From Chloroflexaceae bacterium (GTDB lineage: Bacteria > Chloroflexota > Chloroflexia > Chloroflexales > Chloroflexaceae): a stretch of 33,524 nt of DNA. The notes under the pieces were generated by a model that ran no database searches, was not told the origin of the DNA, and saw nothing but the letters and a program-made list of their open reading frames with translations. Position 1 is the first letter of the stretch. Every line of letters begins with the position of its first letter. Location of the stretch: positions 1-33,524 of the forward strand of contig JAAUTZ010000039.1 in assembly GCA_012031225.1 (NCBI GenBank), written 5' to 3'. Positions 8,801-14,886 of this stretch are shown one piece after another. A program made the position numbers and the translations under genes.

Positions 8801-9645
8801 ATCGCCGTTTCGTCCTGCGGATACTGCTGGAGCATGCGGGCGGTGTTCAGCACAAACACGGTACGCACATCCTCATCGGCTTCGCTCGGCAGCAGGGCCG
8901 CTGGCACTTCGCCAGCGGGTTGCTCCAAGCCACTCCCGTTCACCTCGATTTCGAGCGTATACGGCTGATCAGGATCGAATACGCTATTCGCTCCTTCAAC
9001 ACTCAGGTAGTACACGCCCGTCCGCCACATAACTGTGGCAATGCGCTCATCAGTCGTACCGAGCGCGGTGCTGTATCCGGTAATCGTTGCGCCTGCACCT
9101 TTGGCACGCGGCGCACCTTTAGCACGCGGCGCACCTTTAGCACGCGGCGCACCTTTGGCACGCGGCGCACCTTTGGCGCGTGGCGCACTTTTGGCGGCAT
9201 CTTCAGCATCGAATACGTTTTCCAGACCACTATTGCCCTCAATCGGGCTATCCGGTGCCGTTGCAAGCAGGATGTCATAGTCGGCGGGTAGGTTGGTAAG
9301 GGTGATCACCAACGTCGAACCGGGTTCTTTGATCAAGAACTTGAACCAATCGAGGTCGTCTTCACTGTCAATCGTTCCCGTGATTACTTGCCGCCACGAA
9401 ATGACAGCATCATTCGTTCCGGCTCCAACTGGGTTGGCTTGATCAGGATTGGCGAGGTCATCATTCGGCTCGCTTTCACTGATCGGGGGTAGCTCGATCA
9501 CGTCATTCTGGATGAGCGGTGGTGGAGTACGCGGCGCGGCCGGAGCCGCCTCCGCAATGTCGGACTGAACGGGGCGGGCGAGTGGAACCAGCAAGACTGA
9601 TGCGATCAAGAGCAGCAGCAGACTTCGCAAGAATGGATGTTTCAT
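5872..9645 (-). CDS. Secreted PPC / gingipain-like (C25) / Ig-like multidomain protein
   Basis: 1257 residues. Residues 1-34 are a Sec signal peptide (KHPFLRS, then a Leu-rich core). Residues 78-235 resemble a bacterial pre-peptidase (PPC) domain, interrupted at 154-183 by five exact RAKGAP-type hexapeptides. Residues 360-730 resemble peptidase family C25, with the His motif VGCHGG (His608). By eye, the family's nucleophile Cys aligns with Asn644 in WIGNTGYGYGD, so it may not be a protease. Residues 1060-1240 hold two Ig/PKD-like domains rich in Thr. The protein ends in VYLPLIVR (1246-1253), a tail I associate with exported Chloroflexota proteins. The ATG at 9645 follows AGGGAGA. Likely location is the cell surface or outside; the role is unknown. 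Confidence 0.85.
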   Translation of the reverse strand: MKHPFLRSLLLLLIASVLLVPLARPVQSDIAEAAPAAPRTPPPLIQNDVIELPPISESEPNDDLANPDQANPVGAGTNDAVISWRQVITGTIDSEDDLDWFKFLIKEPGSTLVITLTNLPADYDILLATAPDSPIEGNSGLENVFDAEDAAKSAPRAKGAPRAKGAPRAKGAPRAKGAPRAKGAGATITGYSTALGTTDERIATVMWRTGVYYLSVEGANSVFDPDQPYTLEIEVNGSGLEQPAGEVPAALLPSEADEDVRTVFVLNTARMLQQYPQDETAINAITTAISQLAAREEVKGEIFDLATLEGAQPIAATYAAWDTNANNPFYANRVAELVKEILTAAVFRNPSRPIAGVAQQSPLFPNAEHIVIVGGDAVIPFYRVPDLATVANELEYLPYLSGEDPSGIIDLNTPLGGSLNFGTYLTDNIYGTRTPYALSYHPLYIPDLSVGRLVETPTEIMNYLTPYANGDVPLTIEVPNDSEPAAFSAGYDFLQDQARALRNTFLQIGINPDSRIRLLDSNTWNVDELKSAWFNDDFNDFTNPAGYTQLSPFVLQSPNAHYDHWQAEPATEPNRTFFAETIQSAVPGTSLGSQRYFHNTICYTVGCHGGLNVELSALANTTPVSYAIDFPQAYLTQGGIWIGNTGYGYGDADLVGYGERMTVFFTEELAREVFASEGPYVYEGQAVGTALARTKQRYIRNATFMDVHDVKTLQIMTLYGLPFIRFKSPIPQPFPAEEQSLAEVPPAIVIPPEGVFERVITFTVQIDPDNTVGRTGAKYPLLTSVTAEDSFVQQGLGIPPQARIITATQNGLPALPEFVYDLSLRSPDSDTQIQVQDVTFLGGRFQTIPNYPMKVSQVISQDTNLLPDPTRPISAPELIGTWYPDKFFDFSTTEIVSGDEVRQLAQIIVNPAQFIVDDTPAALTGRLRTYSQLVLRVKYLDPEADDDDEMRNIRTAPVIENVQVVKDLSELRPNVALAQVGTNLIVARVTDTNFTQEQITVTGVYNVGNAWLPTTFTRSDVPNVWTSEVPVPAGGGNVLFYVEAANPAGRTNIFTGKGQLSAPEGVPLTGATLRGDPSAVVGTPVQVAVDQIQPANATQPLQIRWSPVPESGQGERIATFRFNSPGPQTVTATIQNVNGLSQPVTADFQVEVTAVPIGLTGVTINGSSTGLLGGTSSYSATITPANATTPITYTWDPAPTTGQGTPNVSYTWSTTGTQTVRVTAQNGASSVTSSLIVTVSEAQNRVYLPLIVRALSE
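9097..9186 (-). repeat. Five 18-bp tandem repeats encoding (APRAKG)5
   Basis: Five near-identical 18-base units (plus-strand form GGCGCACCTTTGGCACGC with A/G changes) encode residues 154-183 of the secreted protein. A degenerate sixth unit flanks them. Because 18 is a multiple of three, copy-number change keeps the frame. The insert is strongly basic and sits in a loop of the PPC domain. Confidence 0.9.
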
Positions 9646-9687
9646 TGATGTGTTCTCCCTTTAAACACGATACGCATGCAGGTGACA

Positions 9688-9715
9688 ATAATCCCGTAAA
9701 CGGGTGTTTGGACAA
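9688..9715 (-). promoter_or_regulatory. Possible promoter of the secreted-protein gene
   Basis: The minus strand has TTGTCC, 16 bases, GATTAT, ending about 43 bases before the ATG at 9645. Both boxes match consensus at only four positions. The spacer contains the small palindrome CCCGTTTACGGG. Tentative. Confidence 0.3.
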
Positions 9716-9775
9716 GCCAGTTGGATGAACCATGTAGCCCTATCTTGTGAGCGGACTACTTCCCCCGATGGTCTC

Positions 9776-9802
9776 TCTATACCGGAAAATCGGCGGTATA
9801 GA
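9776..9802 (-). terminator. Hairpin after the cyclase-AAA-TPR gene
   Basis: TCTATACCG and CGGTATAGA form perfect 9-base arms around a 9-base loop. The hairpin begins five bases after the stop codon at 9807. No U-tract follows, so termination is inferred from position only. Confidence 0.5.
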
Positions 9803-9806
9803 TTGG

Positions 9807-12800
9807 CTAGGCCACTGCTACATCGTGCGACAGTGGCAGGTGATATTGCTCAGCCAATGCGCGGACACGGTCAAGATCGCGTTGGGCATCGAGCTGGATA
9901 AAGGTCTGGGTCGCTTCATGTAATAATTTCTGGGCGACATCACGTTGGTTTAGGGTTGCTGCCAACTGGGCCTGCCAATAGGCGACTTTGCCGACATCGT
10001 AGGGTGAGTCGGCTTCCGTCAAGGTTTCCCGCGCAAGGGCAAAGTAGGTATCCGCGTGGTGATGTTCGCCTTGGGCAAAGGCGATCTGCCCCAACACACG
10101 CTGGGCAATGCCCTGCTCTAAGGTCATGCCCATACTCTCGGCTTCTTGCAACGACTGCTGGGCATACTGCTTGGCGGCGGGATAGTCCTCTAGATTGAGG
10201 CTGGCTTCGGCTCCCAGCCGTAATGTTTCAGGAATGAATGTCCGTGATTTGATCCGTTCGAGCGTTTCCAAGCTGTGGCGCACGATTGCTAGCACCGCCT
10301 GCGGCTCACCATTCAGCTTGAAGATCTCGGCCCGATTGAGGTCTGTCATCACCACGCCCCAAGCCGAGCCAATCTGATTGAAGCATTCGCCACTATATAC
10401 ATAGAGGTCATACGCTCGTTGGAGTTCATTCCGCCCAACAAGGATGTAAGCGATATTGTTGGCGGCATAGGCAATGCCCACAATGTCGCCGATGCTTTCG
10501 CTGATCTCTTTGGCTTGCTCATAGCAGGCAATCGCCTCGTGCCAGCGGCCCATTTGGTCATACACCGCACCGAGATCGTTGAGGATGCGGCTCTTCCCAC
10601 TGATGTCGTCGTGCAGTTGCTCCCAGATGGTGCGGGCTTCCTCAAGGGCGTGAATACTAGAACCAAGCTCACCAATATCAGATTGGATCACACCCTTCAG
10701 GCGGAGCACGTTGGCCCGGTCGGCTAGATCACCTTGCTCATCGGTAATCTGGAGACTGTGGTTAATCCACTCCAGTGCCTCGTGCATAGCACCCCGCCGG
10801 TAGTAAATCTTTGCACCGAGCAGGTAGCACCGTGCTAGTTCAGGACGGGTGCTGTTATTGGCGAGAGCCATGCCTTGTTCGAGCCAGCGAAAGGCGGTGT
10901 CAAATTCAGAGCTTTGTTCTTCGACACTCGCCAACATGCGGTGCAGGCGCACACGGGTTTCGCGGTAGTTTTCGGCGTGGACATCGAGCAAGCCGAGCGC
11001 CTCAAGGAAACACGCCACCGCATCATCGGTTTCACCGAGCAGGGCAAAGATCATGCCGCGCCGCTCGTATAGGTCAATCACTTGCCGGATACGCTGATCG
11101 GGATCGGTGGACATCGGCAGGTGCGGCACAATTTCCAGCGCACTGGCAAACAGGCTCAAGGCCTCGCGGTTCGCGTAGCGTTGCTGGGCCTGCTGCCCCG
11201 CAAGGATGTGATAGGCAAAGGCTTCCGCCCACACTTCGGCGAGCAGGTAGTGGCGGGCAATCACCGAGAGGACGTTCTGGCGGGCTTGCGGATCGTCACT
11301 GGTGAGGGCTTCAAGGCGCAGGGCAACTTGGCGGTGCAGCTCACGCCGCCGCGCAAAAAGGATTGTCTCGTAAGCAACATCACGTAGCAGGGCGTGGCGG
11401 AATAGATAACTCTGGTCGTTCTCTTGGAAATCGGGCTGGGTGACTTCGGCATGGATCAATGCTTCTAGCACACTATCGAGTAGGCTGCGGTGGGGGTAGA
11501 TCCCAGCGACTATCGGCTGCTGGAAGCGTCGCCCGACAACCGAGGCGATTTGCACCATGTCGTACTGCGGTTCGGGCAGCTTATCGAGGCGGGCGATCAC
11601 CAAGCCCTCGATACTACGTGGCAAGGCGGCTTCATCGAGCGGGCGCGTGAGATACCAATCGCCGCGTGGATTGCGGGCAAGAATGCCCGATGCAATCAAG
11701 GTACGGATCAGCTCCTCGATGTAAAACGGGTTGCCTTGCGTGCGCTCCACAAGGCTTCGCATTGCTGGGGGCGGGTTGTGATCGAGCAGTGCCGCGAGCA
11801 AGGCTTCACCCTTCTCGTGCGATAGTTCGTGGACGGTGAGGCGCAAGGTGGTGGGTAAGGCTTGCCACGCCTCAGCTATCGGTGGCGTAGGGCGATAGTT
11901 CAGCAGCATCAGGAGTGGCTTATCCTGAATTGCCTGCGCCAGATCCTCAAGCAGCTCAAGCGACGATGCATCCGCCCACTGAATATCTTCTAGCACAAGC
12001 ATAACTGGGGTTGTTTGGGCGGCCCCAATAAACAGGGCGACAATGAGTTCATGCAAGCGATCATAGCGTTGCTCAGGCGTGAGGGCACGGGTCAGCTGTG
12101 TCTCTTGCACCGCTACACCGAGCGCATCGGCAAGCAGTGGCGCAAAGCGCACCAGTGCAGGGGCATGGCGCGTGACAGCCTGTTCGAGGGCATCAAGCAT
12201 TGCCAGTGCCACTGTATCGGTATCGCTGCGGTTGCTGCTGCGCTTGGGGCTAATCTCCAGCAAGGCTCGCAACGGGAGCCGGATAGTGGCATAGGGGGTG
12301 CTTTGCTCGTAGCTCTGGCATTCGCCGGTGTAGATCACGAAATTCTCAACGGTGTCAGGCGCAACTGCCGGATCGCCCGCTAGCACCATCTGATGCACGA
12401 GTTCGCTACACAGGCGCGTCTTGCCAATACCCGCCTCCCCGATTAGCGCAATCACGCGCCCGGTACCATTCAACGCCTGCCCGGCCGCATCCAACATCTG
12501 CGCGAGTTCGGTATCGCGCCCCACTAGCTTGACGTGTGGCAGGGCGGTATCCGAACGCAAGGGGATGCGGCTATCAGCATCCCGCCCCTGCACCACGCCG
12601 GGCTTGATCGGCTCCTTTAGCCCCTTGAGTTGCAACGGCACATGGTCTATCACTGCCACCTGCTGCTCGACAATGGTGCGCGTGAAAGGCGAGATCATGA
12701 CCATGCTGTCGGCGGCTTTCGCCATCAGGCGAGCGGAAAGATTGACCGTGGAACCCATCACCGTGTATTCATAGCGTTGTGCGCCGCCAACCCGCCCGGC

Positions 12801-14105
12801 AAATACCGTGCCCGTATTGATCCCAATCCGTTGGAGCAGTGCCGGCAGAGTGCCGTATCGGGCGGTGTACGGAGCGAGATACGGCGCAAACAGGGTGTGG
12901 ATTTCGGTGTTGGCTTCGTGCAGTGCTTGGCGCAGATCAAGCGCACAATGCACGACCCGCAGCGGGTCATCCTCGTGGGCTGTCGGTGCGCCAAACAACG
13001 CCATGAGCTTATCCCCGTGGGTTGCCATATCCACCTTGTTGACGCTGCCGTCATAGTGATGGATGACTTGCTGGGCCCGCCGGAAGTAGGCATTGAGGAC
13101 ACTCGCGGCGAGTTCGGGCGTATCGTTCAGGATTTCGAGCATATCGCTAAAGTTGTGGAAATTGGCAAACATCACCGAGACCGGACGAAACTCGCCCATC
13201 TCAGTTGCCCGCGAATCGAGGAAGCGTTGGGGCAAGCCCCGCACTAAGTACGGGCGCAACGCCGCAACTTGGGTTGCCAGCATCTCGAGCGTGGTGAAGT
13301 CGTGCCCGTGCGGGATCAGCAGGGGATCGGTGCGGTGCGGCAGGTCTGGTTCAGGCAGGTCAAGGATGCGCTGGAAGCCGCGATCTGCACCCCCAAACCG
13401 TGCGCCTTGCAGCAGCTGCGCGGTCTGATCGGTGACAACCACCTCGCCGGGTGCGGCGATCTCTTGCGCGGCAGCCACTTGATTGACCTCGCGCCCCGTA
13501 ATCACCAACTCAATATGGGTGGTATCGCCCACCTCTGCCGCAAACAGACGGCCACTGTGAACCCCAACGCGCAGGCGCAGCTTGAAGGTTCCGGCGCGTG
13601 TCCGCAAATTGGCGAAGGTGGCCATACGCCGTTGCATCGCAAGGGCGGCACTACTCGCGGCGGCGGCGTGCTGGCTTTGGAGCATCTCCTCATCGAAGAA
13701 GGCGGTCAGGGCATCGCCCCCGAATTTGAGCAACAGGCCCTGATGCCGAGCAACTTCTTCAACCAAGGCATCAAACAGTTGATTGACAATCCCACTGACT
13801 TCTTCTGCGCCCTGTCGGCCAATCGTGCTGAGCTGCTCCGACAGTGCCGTGAAGCCGCTCAAGTCAGCAAAGAGGAGGCTGCCCTGCCAGAATGTGCCGG
13901 TCACTTCACCGGGGACGGGGTAGGTTAGCTGGCGTTGCACGAGGCGCATGGGGATATAGGCGGCATGTGCTTGGAGCAGTCCACGCAAATGCGTGGCAAG
14001 CTCGGCGCGTACCTCTACAGGCAGATCGCCGGTTTGCTCGAACTGAGCCTGAAGCACAGGCGAAAGGTGTTCAAGCAGCATGCTGTGCAGCACAGTTACG
14101 GACAT
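9807..14105 (-). CDS. Soluble-adenylyl-cyclase-like protein: two class III cyclase domains, AAA ATPase, TPR-like repeats
   Basis: 1432 residues, no membrane segment. Cyclase domain 1 (about 73-235) keeps both metal Asp residues, Asp81 (LLFADLSGF) and Asp131 (KFGGDAL), but has Ala where the transition-state Arg should be (EVNQVAAAQE). Domain 2 (about 305-490) has Asn315 in place of the first metal Asp but keeps Lys357, Asn455 and Arg459 (STVNLSARL). The halves are complementary, as in mammalian soluble adenylyl cyclase (ADCY10), giving one complete ATP site. Next come an ATPase with Walker A GEAGIGKT (556-563) and Walker B VMLVLEDIQWAD (701-712), and from about residue 970 many helical TPR-like repeats. 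A GAGGTG box precedes the ATG. The ATP site should make cAMP; the ATPase and TPRs probably regulate it or bind partners. Confidence 0.9.
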   Translation of the reverse strand: MSVTVLHSMLLEHLSPVLQAQFEQTGDLPVEVRAELATHLRGLLQAHAAYIPMRLVQRQLTYPVPGEVTGTFWQGSLLFADLSGFTALSEQLSTIGRQGAEEVSGIVNQLFDALVEEVARHQGLLLKFGGDALTAFFDEEMLQSQHAAAASSAALAMQRRMATFANLRTRAGTFKLRLRVGVHSGRLFAAEVGDTTHIELVITGREVNQVAAAQEIAAPGEVVVTDQTAQLLQGARFGGADRGFQRILDLPEPDLPHRTDPLLIPHGHDFTTLEMLATQVAALRPYLVRGLPQRFLDSRATEMGEFRPVSVMFANFHNFSDMLEILNDTPELAASVLNAYFRRAQQVIHHYDGSVNKVDMATHGDKLMALFGAPTAHEDDPLRVVHCALDLRQALHEANTEIHTLFAPYLAPYTARYGTLPALLQRIGINTGTVFAGRVGGAQRYEYTVMGSTVNLSARLMAKAADSMVMISPFTRTIVEQQVAVIDHVPLQLKGLKEPIKPGVVQGRDADSRIPLRSDTALPHVKLVGRDTELAQMLDAAGQALNGTGRVIALIGEAGIGKTRLCSELVHQMVLAGDPAVAPDTVENFVIYTGECQSYEQSTPYATIRLPLRALLEISPKRSSNRSDTDTVALAMLDALEQAVTRHAPALVRFAPLLADALGVAVQETQLTRALTPEQRYDRLHELIVALFIGAAQTTPVMLVLEDIQWADASSLELLEDLAQAIQDKPLLMLLNYRPTPPIAEAWQALPTTLRLTVHELSHEKGEALLAALLDHNPPPAMRSLVERTQGNPFYIEELIRTLIASGILARNPRGDWYLTRPLDEAALPRSIEGLVIARLDKLPEPQYDMVQIASVVGRRFQQPIVAGIYPHRSLLDSVLEALIHAEVTQPDFQENDQSYLFRHALLRDVAYETILFARRRELHRQVALRLEALTSDDPQARQNVLSVIARHYLLAEVWAEAFAYHILAGQQAQQRYANREALSLFASALEIVPHLPMSTDPDQRIRQVIDLYERRGMIFALLGETDDAVACFLEALGLLDVHAENYRETRVRLHRMLASVEEQSSEFDTAFRWLEQGMALANNSTRPELARCYLLGAKIYYRRGAMHEALEWINHSLQITDEQGDLADRANVLRLKGVIQSDIGELGSSIHALEEARTIWEQLHDDISGKSRILNDLGAVYDQMGRWHEAIACYEQAKEISESIGDIVGIAYAANNIAYILVGRNELQRAYDLYVYSGECFNQIGSAWGVVMTDLNRAEIFKLNGEPQAVLAIVRHSLETLERIKSRTFIPETLRLGAEASLNLEDYPAAKQYAQQSLQEAESMGMTLEQGIAQRVLGQIAFAQGEHHHADTYFALARETLTEADSPYDVGKVAYWQAQLAATLNQRDVAQKLLHEATQTFIQLDAQRDLDRVRALAEQYHLPLSHDVAVA

Positions 14106-14150
14106 AGATCAGCACCTCAGTAACGGCAGACAGGTTCGGTTGCGGTGACG

Positions 14151-14175
14151 TGCAGTGCATTTCCCCCGCACTGCA
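14151..14175. promoter_or_regulatory. Perfect 8-base inverted repeat in the leader of the giant cyclase gene
   Basis: TGCAGTGC, nine bases, GCACTGCA. It lies between the -10 element at 14191-14196 and the ATG at 14105, roughly +10 to +35 of the predicted transcript. It would suit a repressor site or a leader hairpin. Confidence 0.5.
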
Positions 14176-14190
14176 ACTGATTAGGTTTCT

Positions 14191-14196
14191 ATTATA
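14191..14196 (-). promoter_or_regulatory. Extended -10 promoter of the giant cyclase gene
   Basis: TGCTATAAT on the minus strand: perfect TATAAT with extended TG, about 85 bases before the ATG. No clear -35. The same nonamer precedes the lipoprotein gene at 836-844. Confidence 0.6.
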
Positions 14197-14236
14197 GCAT
14201 ATCACGATGAGCTTCTCCTGTGCATAAAGAACTGGT

Positions 14237-14242
14237 TATAAT
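14237..14242 (+). promoter_or_regulatory. -10 element for the ferredoxin-cyclase pair
   Basis: A perfect TATAAT on the plus strand, about 116 bases before the ferredoxin ATG. No convincing -35. It is back to back with the minus-strand promoter at 14191-14196, so the two transcripts diverge from about 40 bases. Confidence 0.45.
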
Positions 14243-14358
14243 ATTACGGAAACATCTATGACAGGTTGCAAGCCGGCTTGCCCTAGCGCACCGTACATAC
14301 AGGAACGAAACAATGCTGCTATCTTGCATACCCATCCACCGGTTGAAGGAGATTGCCA

Positions 14359-14784
14359 ATGCCAATCCTGAACCCTGACCAGAGCACGCACGCAGCTCCG
14401 CCTGATCCGGCGGTGGTTGCCTTGACGGTGTACGCGGGAGCGCAAGGGTATCGCTTCTGGGTACGGCGGGGCACGAATCTGCGGCGCGTGCTGCTGGCCC
14501 TCAGCTTGTCGCCCTATGCCCCCCTCACGCGCCAACGCAACTGTGGCGGGCGCGGGCTGTGTGCCACATGCGGCGTGTGGCTAGAGCAGGGTGAGCCGCC
14601 GCCCACCCACTGGCACGATGCGCTTGCGGCACAGTATGGTTATCCACGCCTCTCGTGCCAGATCACGCTGGAGGCGGATCTGACCGTGCGCCTGCTCACC
14701 GATAAGCTGATCTGGGGCCAGCGTGATCCTCTGCGCCGCAGCCGTGCGTGGGCTGCGGAAAGCCCCTCAGATAGCGTTGATTAA
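14359..14784 (+). CDS. [2Fe-2S] ferredoxin
   Basis: 141 residues. Cys62, Cys68, Cys71 and Cys100 give the C-x5-C-x2-C-x28-C spacing of a plant/adrenodoxin-type [2Fe-2S] cluster (NCGGRGLCATCGVWL, then RLSC). The 20-residue Pro-rich head and basic tail (RRSRAW) are extra. I chose the ATG at 14359: AAGGAGA lies seven bases ahead, whereas the in-frame TTG at 14353 is too close to it. The gene sits 102 bases before a class III cyclase on the same strand and is probably co-transcribed. Ferredoxin-type clusters also occur fused to cyclases in other bacteria, so it may act as a redox partner or sensor for the cyclase rather than a general electron carrier; that is inference. Confidence 0.88.
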   Translation: MPILNPDQSTHAAPPDPAVVALTVYAGAQGYRFWVRRGTNLRRVLLALSLSPYAPLTRQRNCGGRGLCATCGVWLEQGEPPPTHWHDALAAQYGYPRLSCQITLEADLTVRLLTDKLIWGQRDPLRRSRAWAAESPSDSVD

Positions 14785-14799
14785 CCCGTCAGAGGGGCT
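14761..14799 (+). other. Inverted repeat spanning the ferredoxin stop codon
   Basis: AGCCCCTC and GAGGGGCT are perfect 8-base arms separated by 23 bases containing the TAA stop. It could lower read-through from the ferredoxin into the cyclase gene. The large loop and missing U-tract make this weak. Confidence 0.3.
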
Positions 14800-14886
14800 G
14801 GCTGCGCTGGCTTGCACGCTCTGCGCGTCCGATTGATCGCATCCAATCTAGGCTGATCGCAGCCTCAGCAAAGGATAACTGCACCA

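Noticed and set aside
9097-9186. CRISPR or mobile-element repeat
   Set aside because: The 18-base units are in frame and encode a hexapeptide within an intact gene; no spacers.
12630-13247. 205-codon plus-strand ORF opposite the giant cyclase gene
   Set aside because: Antisense shadow of the second cyclase domain, whose motifs are well conserved.
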